DNA of 64,000 nucleotides from the NCBI RefSeq assembly GCF_002263215.1, contig NZ_NLFK01000003.1, forward strand, positions 1 to 64,000, read 5' to 3'. Shown one piece after another: positions 1-7,966 of the stretch. Both the position numbers and the translations under genes were made by a program. This DNA comes from Actinobacillus seminis (GTDB taxonomy: Bacteria > Pseudomonadota > Gammaproteobacteria > Enterobacterales > Pasteurellaceae). Numbering within the stretch: the first letter of the stretch is position 1; every line of letters begins with the position of its first letter. The notes under the pieces were generated by a model that saw only the letters and a program-made list of their open reading frames with translations, was not told the DNA's origin and ran no database searches.

Positions 1-146
1 CCCGAATTCATTGTCACAGAAATTAATTCGCCAACTGCGGAGCGTTCTGTTCTTTCAGAAAAACATTCCCCCAACTTTCGCTGTTCCCAATCATCAGTAA
101 ATCCTGCGAAGCGGATTTCTGGTACACATTTTTTTTGTTCTATCAT
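1..146 (-). CDS. hsdS: Type I restriction enzyme specificity subunit, N-terminal part
   Basis: Reading the minus strand from the ATG at 146, the first 48 codons give a typical HsdS beginning (MIEQKKCVPEIRFAGF, then TDDWEQRKLGE). This is the conserved lead-in to the first target-recognition domain. The gene runs off the left edge of the window, so recognition domains cannot be assessed. The start lies six bases beyond the hsdM stop codon, the usual hsdM-hsdS operon order. HsdS selects the DNA target for the HsdM methylase and the HsdR nuclease; hsdR is not in the window. The family assignment is firm despite the short length. Confidence 0.85.
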   Translation of the reverse strand, partial: MIEQKKCVPEIRFAGFTDDWEQRKLGECFSERTERSAVGELISVTMNS

Positions 147-151
147 AGCCG

Positions 152-2686
152 CTACCCCAACAATTTTGCCATTGCCCAAAATGCCTCTTCGACTTCTTTA
201 CGCTGCGTTTGGATTTCGCTCAAGGTTTCTTTGTAGCGTTCATCTAAAACTTTAAGCTGATTGGCTACCTTTCTTGAATAAGAATGGGCAATCTTTTCAA
301 GATCTCCAACTAACGTAGTTAACCATTTTTGTGCGAGCAAGATACAAATATCCTCGCCTGTTAAATGCTCAAATTGAGCTTCTACTTTGGCATCAAATAG
401 TGGCGCTTCTTTTTTCAGTTGATCTTTAGTTTGTTTAATTGCCAAAGCCAATATTTGAATTTGTTGCAAGCGGTCAGATTTTTCCTGTAATTCGCTTTCA
501 CTCCAATCTGTTGCAAGTGTAGCCCAATCGGTAAGCGTATCAATTGCCTTTTTGGCATTAGTTTTTGCTGTTTTTACAATACTTTCCAATGTGCCAATAT
601 CTTCTTCGCTCTCAAATCCACTGGTTAGTTCGGTTTGATGCTCCGCTAAACTTTCTTCATCTTGGCTGATTTGCTGTTTTAAGGCTTCTAACTTGTTTTT
701 ATCTTCCACAAAGAAGTAATCGGCAATCAAGGCTTTCGAGAAAATTGCCCCTGTTTTGCCATCTTCCACTTCTTCCTTACCTTTGGTAACCATATTCGGC
801 ACTAAAGTGCGGGCAAATTCGAAGCCATTTTCCGCCAGTAAATCAAGATCGTTTTCGATAATCCCGTTCCAACAATCTACAAAAAGTTGATACGCTTCGT
901 AAGGATCGGTAAAGGCTGATATCGCAAATTGTTGAAAAAGCGTCATTTCCAATTTGTCAAAAATCGGTAAAATCTCACTGCTTGTTACCGGCTTTTCACC
1001 TAATAATTGCGAAATCACCTCTTGTTTCCACTGTTCAATACCTTGATGCGTTGCAGCAATAAACCCTTGGTAATCGCTATCTTGTTCAATGGTACTGAAA
1101 ACCTCTTCTGCAGAAATATTTAACCGAGAGAAGTGTGGGCGCAAAGGACTGAACAAGGTTGTCTTGAGTTTTGGGAATGCTTGCCAAAAATCGCTAAACC
1201 GCTCAATGTCTTCATTTGGAATACCGCCATTTAAATGTGCGTCAATATTTTGGCTTTCATTTTTAGTGATTGGCGTAATGTAGCGCGGAATATTCAGATT
1301 AAACCGGTTCGCTTCAATTTCTGCCGGATCGGCAAGATGACTAAACCCTGCGCGAGATTCACGGTTACGATACACATCAAGAATTTTCTTTATATCTCGC
1401 TCACGCAGTACGTTGTTGTTTTTCTCTTTGCGGAAGCCTTGTGATGCGTCAATAAACAGTACGTTATTGTGTTTTGGCTGTTTGCGTAAAATCATGACAA
1501 TGGTTGGAATGCCTGTATTCGTGAAGATCCCTGCCGGTAAACCGATAACCGCATCAATTTGACGGCGTTGGAGTAATTTTGTACGGATTTTTTCTTCTTC
1601 GTTACCACGGAAAAGTACACCGTGCGGCAAGACAATCGCCATAATACCGTCTGCTTTTAAGTGATAAAGTGAATGGAGCAAGAAAGCATAATCTGCTTTG
1701 GTAGCGGGCGCTATGCCATATTCTTTAAAGCGAAGATCTTTGTCTTCACGTTCTGTATTCCATTTAGCTGAATACGGCGGGTTGGCGACCACACAATCCA
1801 CAAAAAGCGGGTTATCTTCGCCATTAACTTCACCATAAGGCCAATCGCTTTTTAGCGTGTCGGCATTGCGTAAAATCATATTGGCAGGCTTCACACCACG
1901 CATTAACAAATTCATTCGAGCAATGTTATAAGTTGTATTGTTTTCTTCCTGCCCAAAAAAGCGAATATTATCTCGATATTCATTGCGATTTACTGCCTCG
2001 CTTACGGTTAATAACAATGAACCCGATCCTGCTGTTGGATCATAAACATCACATTTATCTTTATGACGTAATTCCTCAGCCACAATTTCCGCCATAATGC
2101 GAGAAACTTGGTGTGGCGTATAGAACTCGCCCGCCTTTTTACCCGAAGCCATAGCAAATTGAGCGATCAGATATTCGTAAATATAACCGAAAACGTCATA
2201 CTCCGAATTGTCAGTAATTTTGATTCCATTTAATAATTCAATCAATTTTTTGACCGCACTTTCCTTATCTGCAATAGTTTTGCCCAATTTTTCAGAGGTA
2301 AGATTTAAGTCAGAAAAGACCCCTTCAAAATCCTCTTTTTGACTTGGATAAAGACTTTCATTGAAGTGATTGATCGCCTCTGTAACGTGCGACAATTTCC
2401 ATTTTTTTTCGCCGATATTCGCCATCCAAGTGCGATATAAATCTTTCCACTCAATAAAATAACCTAAATCACTTTGGCATTTTTCTACTCGCATTGACTT
2501 AAATGGATCATTATCAAGTTGCTCAAGACTCACGCCATTTTTTAAGAAATAATTTTCTTGATGTTCAGACAGGAATTTATAGAAAAGAAAACCAAGAATG
2601 TAATTTTTATATTCAGATGCGTCCATTTTGCCACGCAAATCATTTGCAGAAGCCCAAAGCGTTGCCGCCAGTTGTTGTTTATTCAT
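152..2686 (-). CDS. hsdM: Type I restriction-modification DNA methyltransferase subunit
   Basis: This 844-residue protein is an adenine-N6 methylase of the HsdM family. An N-terminal HsdM helical domain covers roughly residues 1-150. The SAM-binding motif DPTAGSGS is near 216-223, preceded by GEFYTP near 186, and the catalytic motif NPPY is at about 302-305. The C-terminal third is a long extension containing a predicted coiled coil, making the protein longer than the roughly 530 residues of EcoKI-type HsdM. It is co-transcribed with hsdS, whose start follows by six bases. The start ATG at 2686 leads directly into the family N-terminus. The reading frame is intact. Confidence 0.93.
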   Translation of the reverse strand: MNKQQLAATLWASANDLRGKMDASEYKNYILGFLFYKFLSEHQENYFLKNGVSLEQLDNDPFKSMRVEKCQSDLGYFIEWKDLYRTWMANIGEKKWKLSHVTEAINHFNESLYPSQKEDFEGVFSDLNLTSEKLGKTIADKESAVKKLIELLNGIKITDNSEYDVFGYIYEYLIAQFAMASGKKAGEFYTPHQVSRIMAEIVAEELRHKDKCDVYDPTAGSGSLLLTVSEAVNRNEYRDNIRFFGQEENNTTYNIARMNLLMRGVKPANMILRNADTLKSDWPYGEVNGEDNPLFVDCVVANPPYSAKWNTEREDKDLRFKEYGIAPATKADYAFLLHSLYHLKADGIMAIVLPHGVLFRGNEEEKIRTKLLQRRQIDAVIGLPAGIFTNTGIPTIVMILRKQPKHNNVLFIDASQGFRKEKNNNVLRERDIKKILDVYRNRESRAGFSHLADPAEIEANRFNLNIPRYITPITKNESQNIDAHLNGGIPNEDIERFSDFWQAFPKLKTTLFSPLRPHFSRLNISAEEVFSTIEQDSDYQGFIAATHQGIEQWKQEVISQLLGEKPVTSSEILPIFDKLEMTLFQQFAISAFTDPYEAYQLFVDCWNGIIENDLDLLAENGFEFARTLVPNMVTKGKEEVEDGKTGAIFSKALIADYFFVEDKNKLEALKQQISQDEESLAEHQTELTSGFESEEDIGTLESIVKTAKTNAKKAIDTLTDWATLATDWSESELQEKSDRLQQIQILALAIKQTKDQLKKEAPLFDAKVEAQFEHLTGEDICILLAQKWLTTLVGDLEKIAHSYSRKVANQLKVLDERYKETLSEIQTQRKEVEEAFWAMAKLLG

Positions 2687-2774
2687 TAAATCGCCTAGTT
2701 TTTGAAATAAAAAATTAAGATTAGTTTATCAAAAACTATCGCTTATCTACAACGAAAGTAATGACATATATAAA

Positions 2775-2814
2775 AAAGTGCGGTGAAAAAATAACTCATT
2801 TTTTACCGCACTTT
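2775..2814. terminator. Inverted uptake-signal pair between hsdM and res
   Basis: AAAGTGCGGT at 2775-2784 and its complement at 2805-2814 form a long hairpin, extended by complementary A and T runs. Paired uptake signals commonly serve as bidirectional terminators in Pasteurellaceae. It would separate the type III res-mod unit from hsdM. It lies in the 230-bp gap that otherwise shows no gene. Confidence 0.6.
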
Positions 2815-2917
2815 CTACTTCTCTGTTATTTAGAACAAAAAAAGCAAAAAATTGTAAGGACGACAAAGGTCAACCACAAAGTAAATTTTTTCTAAAAACT
2901 GACGCCTTGTATGGCTG

Positions 2918-5527
2918 CTACAGGCGATATTTACCCGTTATTTCTTTAACTTCTTGTACGACCTCATATTCCAAATCATCAAAATTCCGTCGGAGACAGC
3001 TGAAATTCTTACGTGCATAAGCAATTTTCAGTTGTTCCGATCGGTCTAACAAATTTTCATCCACGCCTGCCTGAATGCCTTTGCCCGTATTTTTCGTTTC
3101 GGCGACAAAGTAGATTTTATGTTGCCCTTTGAACACTACCGCCCAATCGGGGTTGTAATTGCCCAACGGAGTTGGAATTTTAAATTTCTTTGGCAGTTTA
3201 AAATAAAATTCCACCTGTTCACTATGTTCACAATCTCGAGCAAAGCTGTTTTCCGTCCCTGAATCAAGCGAAATATACTCTTCGTGAATGGTTTTAACGT
3301 GATCTTGTACTTCAAAGGTAAAGTCATTCGGGTAAAACTCGAAATCTTCAAATAAGGTCATTTCGTAAGTTTTACCTGCAATGCGGTGATATTCCACACC
3401 GTCCGCCATCATTTCTTGTAAAGCAAGATTGATTTTCTCCGCCACTAAATCGATAAAACGTTGCGGGTTGGCAAAAATCTCTGGCAAGCGGTCTGATTTT
3501 TGCAAAATTTTACCAATCGTTACTCGGGTTAGCCCTGTTTTCTTTTGCAATTCATTAAGCACATCAGGAATTGCCCACGCCGTTTTTGAATGCAGGCTGC
3601 CTACGCTTCGCAATGCGGTTTGAATACCCTCTTGGTTGATCTCCAATTTCACTTTGGTATGCGAAATTTTCGTGGCTTCCACATTTTGCATTTTAGCGAC
3701 TTTTTCCACCGCACTTGCTATCAAGGCTTCATGATCAAACGCCACTCGATAGGTAGTTTTATGTTTAATTCGCTCCCAAATCGCTTGGAAAGCAGGATAT
3801 TGGCTAAAATCTTTACGATAACGCATCGCTTTGCGATCTTCGTGCTTTTTGATATTGCTTTTCGCGAAAGCCACGCCGCAATCTTCTTCGATTTCTCGCT
3901 GAAGCTTTGAAGCAAATTCTTCGTAGCTTTCATTGGCAATCACGGTCAGGATATTTTTGCTTTTATCTTGCAACCGCACACCTTGTTGATTGACAGGCAA
4001 ACGAAGCCCACGCCCGATCTCCTGTCGTTTTTTCAGCTCACTTGCGGTGTCATTTAGCGTACAAATTTGAAACACGTTTGGATTATCCCAACCCTCACGC
4101 AAGGCAGAATGAGAGAAAATAAATCGCAACGGATTATCTAACGATAACAAACGTTCTTTATCTTTCATAATCAGCTGATAAGTGTCGTGATCCGCCTGCG
4201 TGGTACCGTTGGTATCTTTCGCCACGCCTTTTTTATCTTGCGAAAAATAGCCGTTATGCACGCCGTCAGGGGGTTCCCCTGTTAATTCACGATAAATTTC
4301 TTCAAACCACTGATGAAACTTGCCGCCATTGCGGTAATTGTCCACTTTATCAATGAAAAACAGCGACAGCACTTTTACTCCAAGAGATCGGAATTTCTGC
4401 TCTTTTTGCAAATGTTCCGCAATAGTTCGGCGAATTTGCATTTTCTGTAAATCCGCTTTCAATACTGAATTATCCGCTCCCACAAACACTTGCACACCGT
4501 TAACAAACTTAATCATTTGTGCGTCAAAGTCCATTTCGCTCAATAAATAACCATTGCAGTACATTTCATTTTGATTGGAAAGCAAAAACAGATCTTGATT
4601 TGGCTTGATGGAAACGACTTTTTTCTTCATTGCTTTTTTATCATGAAACAGAATCTCAACCTTTGCTGACCAACTTTTCGCCCCTGTTTTAATCTCCTTT
4701 AACGCAATATAAGCCCCATTCACTTCATTTTCTGCCAACACGCTATCCACTTCGATCTGTTTCACATAACCTTGTTCATAGGCTTGCACAGGGTTGAAAC
4801 TAAAAATGGGGTGGTAAGCATTTTTATGGGTGGCTGAATAACGCAAGGTAAACAGCGGATTAAGGCTTTCTATCGCTTTACGGCGAATCTCCGTCTCCAT
4901 ATTTTGCGGTTCGTCAATAATGACGATGGGACGCACTTGTTGAATATAGGAAATCGGCGCTTCACCACTTTCGTTAATGGTATTAATCACGTTGCTATCT
5001 TTGGCGAATGCGTCGATATTGATCACCAAAATTTCAATATGATGGTTTTGTGCAAACTGTTTTAAGCGTGAAAGTTGATTGCTTTTATACTCAAATTTGG
5101 AGTTCACGCTAACATTATCAAACAGCGTGGCAAAATGCGCTTTAGTGATTTCCAATGTATGTAACACGCCCTCCCGAATTGCCACACCGGGCACCACGAT
5201 CACAAATTTTTGCCAACCATATTTAGCATTTAGCTCAAAAATGGTTCTCAAATAAACGTAGGTCTTGCCCGTGCCTGTTTCCATTTCAACGGTAAAATTT
5301 AAACCGTGATCACGCAACGAAGTGCGGCCAATTTTTTGACTATTTTGCTGTTTGGCAAGATTTTCTGCCAAGGGCAAATCCGTTGCCAATTCTGCGTTGG
5401 GGCAAAATTGGCAATGTTGGGCTAATTGAAAGTGATCCGCTTTGCTATTTGGTTGCCCAATAAACAAATTCAGCACCGATTGGATTGCTTGCTGTTGATA
5501 ATCTAAGGTTTCAAATTGGAGTTTCAT
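2918..5527 (-). CDS. res: Type III restriction enzyme, helicase/endonuclease subunit
   Basis: This protein of about 869 residues is the Res subunit of a type III restriction system. It translocates on DNA and cleaves when bound to Mod. A helicase core is visible: Walker A METGTGKTY near residue 82, a DEPQ motif II near 205 and a motif VI-like segment containing QEIGRGLRLP. The C-terminus carries a PD-(D/E)xK-type nuclease core, with PDWAVVF followed by YFVAETK. I chose the ATG at 5527 (MKLQFETLDYQQQ), because the 14 codons upstream in frame look non-coding. It follows mod closely on the same strand, the usual mod-res order. The frame is intact, so the nuclease could be active when mod is switched on. 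Confidence 0.92.
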   Translation of the reverse strand: MKLQFETLDYQQQAIQSVLNLFIGQPNSKADHFQLAQHCQFCPNAELATDLPLAENLAKQQNSQKIGRTSLRDHGLNFTVEMETGTGKTYVYLRTIFELNAKYGWQKFVIVVPGVAIREGVLHTLEITKAHFATLFDNVSVNSKFEYKSNQLSRLKQFAQNHHIEILVINIDAFAKDSNVINTINESGEAPISYIQQVRPIVIIDEPQNMETEIRRKAIESLNPLFTLRYSATHKNAYHPIFSFNPVQAYEQGYVKQIEVDSVLAENEVNGAYIALKEIKTGAKSWSAKVEILFHDKKAMKKKVVSIKPNQDLFLLSNQNEMYCNGYLLSEMDFDAQMIKFVNGVQVFVGADNSVLKADLQKMQIRRTIAEHLQKEQKFRSLGVKVLSLFFIDKVDNYRNGGKFHQWFEEIYRELTGEPPDGVHNGYFSQDKKGVAKDTNGTTQADHDTYQLIMKDKERLLSLDNPLRFIFSHSALREGWDNPNVFQICTLNDTASELKKRQEIGRGLRLPVNQQGVRLQDKSKNILTVIANESYEEFASKLQREIEEDCGVAFAKSNIKKHEDRKAMRYRKDFSQYPAFQAIWERIKHKTTYRVAFDHEALIASAVEKVAKMQNVEATKISHTKVKLEINQEGIQTALRSVGSLHSKTAWAIPDVLNELQKKTGLTRVTIGKILQKSDRLPEIFANPQRFIDLVAEKINLALQEMMADGVEYHRIAGKTYEMTLFEDFEFYPNDFTFEVQDHVKTIHEEYISLDSGTENSFARDCEHSEQVEFYFKLPKKFKIPTPLGNYNPDWAVVFKGQHKIYFVAETKNTGKGIQAGVDENLLDRSEQLKIAYARKNFSCLRRNFDDLEYEVVQEVKEITGKYRL

Positions 5528-5582
5528 TTTAAATTTTTCTCTACCGGATCTGCTCCCCTTCTTTAGCAAAGAGGGGAGTTTT

Positions 5583-7475
5583 CTAAATCACAAAAAATGC
5601 CACTGCTGCATCTTTCATCTGCAATTCAGCATTTTTCTTTAACGCATCGTTACCCGCAAAAAGACGATCTAACGCCACCACTTTTAGCGGTTGTTGAGCA
5701 ATCACACCTGCCAACAACGCTTCATCAATACGTTCCAATAAAATCGCATAATGTTGTGATTTTTCATCTTCAATCCAAAACACACTATTTTCCCACTGCA
5801 CTTTTGCGGTTAATTTTAGCCCTAAACGCAACAGAATTTCATATAACATCGCGTGCGGTTCAGCTCCGTCTTTGACGTTGTCGATAAACATATCCAATTG
5901 CTCCGCAAGGTTTTCCTCTGTTGGCGATTGCCATTGTTTGAAATGGCTATCGGTGAGTTTGAACACCTTAAAACCAATATCAAGCGGTCGATTTTCATCA
6001 TTTTTTTGCAAAATTTGTGAACCTGCTCGGCGAATGCGTTCTTTTGTAATTTCAGAAATTAATGCTGGCTTACCTATTTTTTCCAAAAATTGGATTGCAT
6101 TTTCCAATGTTTTCTTTCCATCAGCAGAAACAGTTTTAATAGTTTCTGTTAAGTCCTCTGGTAATTGAACAGAAATAAAACAACGATGGCTATCTTCATT
6201 CTCAGCATTTAATTGCATAATTGCATCTGCAATACTACCACTACCAGAAAAGAAATCTAAAATTAGGTCATTTTTATCAGTAGCTAACGTTACAAAGAAT
6301 TTTAATAATTTTGTTGGTTTTGGATAATCAAAAATCTTCTCACTAAAAAGCTCATTAATTTCGTCACTACCATTTTTAGTGCTAGCAATACCTTGTAATA
6401 AAGTTGCGGGATTCACAACTCTTCTTTCTTTTTCATATCGCAATACACCGCTCTTATTAAAATAAAAACTTAAAACTTTTTGCCCTTTACTATCAATAGT
6501 TTCTTGTCCTGAAAAATAGGATTTCATCTGTCCTTTTTGAGCCCAACCAGCGCTTAATACCACATCTTCGACAAGTTTTTTATCTTTACAGAGCATTCTT
6601 CCTTTAATCAAAGTTGTCTTTTCAGAATTTCCCCATGTGCCTGTTAGCTCAAAATCATCAGGCGCGTCCCAACGTGTTCCTTTTGGAAAAGAAAATTCAC
6701 TTGCTGGATTTTTAGCTGAAATTTTTTTTAATGCCGAATGTTCAATAATACCTTCTCCACCAGAAAAATTTGGAACTAATTTCTTATCTTTAAAGTAAAC
6801 TAAAACAGTTTCATGAGCTCTTACAAAATGTCCTGCTTGTGTCCCTGTACCTAAAGCCCACACAAGTGACGAAACAAAATTCTCCTCCCCAAACACTTCA
6901 TCACACAATAATTTCAGCTGTGCCTGTTCGTTATCGTCAATGGAGATAAAAATCACGCCGTCATCTTTCAGCAAATTGCGAGCGAGATGTAAACGTGGAA
7001 GCATCATATTCAGCCAATTGCTGTGATAATGCCCATTTTCTTTACTATTTTTGCGAAACGCTTTTTTAAGCAAACCATCTTCACCGATTTCGCCTGTTTG
7101 GGTTTGATAATCCGCTTGGCTTTGAGCGAAATTATCGTTGTAAACAAAGTCGTTACCTGTGTTGTAAGGCGGATCGATGTAGATCATTTTAACCGAATTG
7201 AAATAGGATTTTTGTAACGCTTTCAATACATCAAGGTTTTCACCCTCAATAAAAATATTTTGCGTCTGCTCGAAATTTACGCTTTCTTCTACGCAAGGTG
7301 TAAGCGTTTTGTGGGTTGGGATTTGAAGCTGTTGATAAGCCTGAGACTTACCAGCCCAATTGAGATGATAGCGATCCGGATCGGTGGAAATATTATCAGC
7401 AAAAAGCTGTTTGAATTTATCGAAATCGATTTGACCTTCACTGAAAATTTCAGGTAAAAGCAATTTTAATTGCAA
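5583..7475 (-). CDS. mod: Type III DNA methyltransferase, phase-variable, OFF as sequenced
   Basis: The open frame encodes an N6-adenine methylase of the type III Mod family. The catalytic DPPY motif is near residue 101 (counted from the TTG at 7475) and FFSGSGS, the SAM-binding motif, is about two thirds along. In-frame, protein-like sequence (LANFSLKDQQLL) continues upstream of 7475 into an 8-bp repeat tract, so the true N-terminus starts there. The best start, ATG at 7650 with an AGGA box eight bases upstream, is one base out of frame and would stop at TAA 7489-7491 after about 53 codons. The mod frame itself meets TAA at 7650-7652. With one more repeat unit, or two fewer, the ATG would join mod. 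The gene partners with res downstream. Confidence 0.9.
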   Translation of the reverse strand: MQLKLLLPEIFSEGQIDFDKFKQLFADNISTDPDRYHLNWAGKSQAYQQLQIPTHKTLTPCVEESVNFEQTQNIFIEGENLDVLKALQKSYFNSVKMIYIDPPYNTGNDFVYNDNFAQSQADYQTQTGEIGEDGLLKKAFRKNSKENGHYHSNWLNMMLPRLHLARNLLKDDGVIFISIDDNEQAQLKLLCDEVFGEENFVSSLVWALGTGTQAGHFVRAHETVLVYFKDKKLVPNFSGGEGIIEHSALKKISAKNPASEFSFPKGTRWDAPDDFELTGTWGNSEKTTLIKGRMLCKDKKLVEDVVLSAGWAQKGQMKSYFSGQETIDSKGQKVLSFYFNKSGVLRYEKERRVVNPATLLQGIASTKNGSDEINELFSEKIFDYPKPTKLLKFFVTLATDKNDLILDFFSGSGSIADAIMQLNAENEDSHRCFISVQLPEDLTETIKTVSADGKKTLENAIQFLEKIGKPALISEITKERIRRAGSQILQKNDENRPLDIGFKVFKLTDSHFKQWQSPTEENLAEQLDMFIDNVKDGAEPHAMLYEILLRLGLKLTAKVQWENSVFWIEDEKSQHYAILLERIDEALLAGVIAQQPLKVVALDRLFAGNDALKKNAELQMKDAAVAFFVI

Positions 7476-7508
7476 AAGTTGTTGATCTTTAAGTGAAAAG
7501 TTGGCAAG

Positions 7509-7646
7509 GTTGTGCTGTTGTGCTGTTGTGCTGTTGTGCTGTTGTGCTGTTGTGCTGTTGTGCTGTTGTGCTGTTGTGCTGTTGTGCTGTTGTGCTGTTG
7601 TGCTGTTGTGCTGTTGTGCTGTTGTGCTGTTGTGCTGTTGTGCTGT
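7509..7646. repeat. Octanucleotide tandem repeat, about 17 copies, phase-variation tract
   Basis: A perfect 8-bp period spans 138 bp; the unit on the mod strand is AACAGCAC. It lies just inside the start of mod, between the ATG at 7650 and the conserved protein. Eight is not a multiple of three, so each slipped unit changes the frame. Translated in any frame the tract reads as an eight-residue repeat such as NSTTAQQH. Simple-repeat switching of type III mod genes (phasevarions) is well established in Pasteurellaceae; this unit is seen here directly. Confidence 0.95.
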
Positions 7647-7662
7647 GCATTATGGTGATCCT
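7646..7662 (-). promoter_or_regulatory. Ribosome binding site and start codon of the switchable mod N-terminus
   Basis: On the minus strand an AGGA box is followed by eight bases and ATG (7648-7650), then CAC and the repeat. This decides the start of mod, and it is the only well-placed start before the tract. The rest of 7663-7873 shows no gene. It is AT-rich and holds one ACAAGCGGT-type uptake signal (complement at 7845-7853). Confidence 0.6.
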
Positions 7663-7873
7663 AGAAAAATAACTGTCAAGTGAATTTTACCGGATCAGCT
7701 TTTAATTATAAATAACAATCCAAGAAATTAAGTAAATTTAATGCATAAATTAGTTATTGAATAACCATTACTTAATATTCTTTGCTTTATAAAAATTAAA
7801 CGGTCAATATCCAAACAAAATCTACAAATTTCTGCTTGGTGTTGACCGCTTGTAGATAATCATTCGAAGTCAT

Positions 7874-7951
7874 TGTAGGGACGCCACACTGGCGTCCGTT
7901 CAAAAACGGAGTGAAATTTATGTTATGGACGCCAAGCGTGGCACCCCTATA
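7874..7951. repeat. Intergenic inverted-repeat element
   Basis: The arm at about 7876-7903 (TGTAGGGACGCCACACTGGC and on) is imperfectly complementary to the arm at about 7924-7951 (ATGGACGCCAAGCGTGGC). The first arm also contains its own short palindrome, GGACGCCA/TGGCGTCC. A second pair, ACGGAGTGAA (about 7906) and TTCACTCCGT (about 7952), is interleaved. It resembles a small REP- or MITE-like element sitting 3' of infB, and may act as its terminator. Confidence 0.55.
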
Positions 7952-7966
7952 TTCACTCCGTAAACA

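Noticed and set aside
7509-7646. CRISPR-like array
   Set aside because: The unit is eight bases with no spacers; it is a simple-sequence repeat, not CRISPR.
7501-7683. Plus-strand open frame rich in CCCAVVLL repeats
   Set aside because: It is only the 8-bp repeat tract read on the other strand; there is no start signal and the minus-strand mod context explains it.
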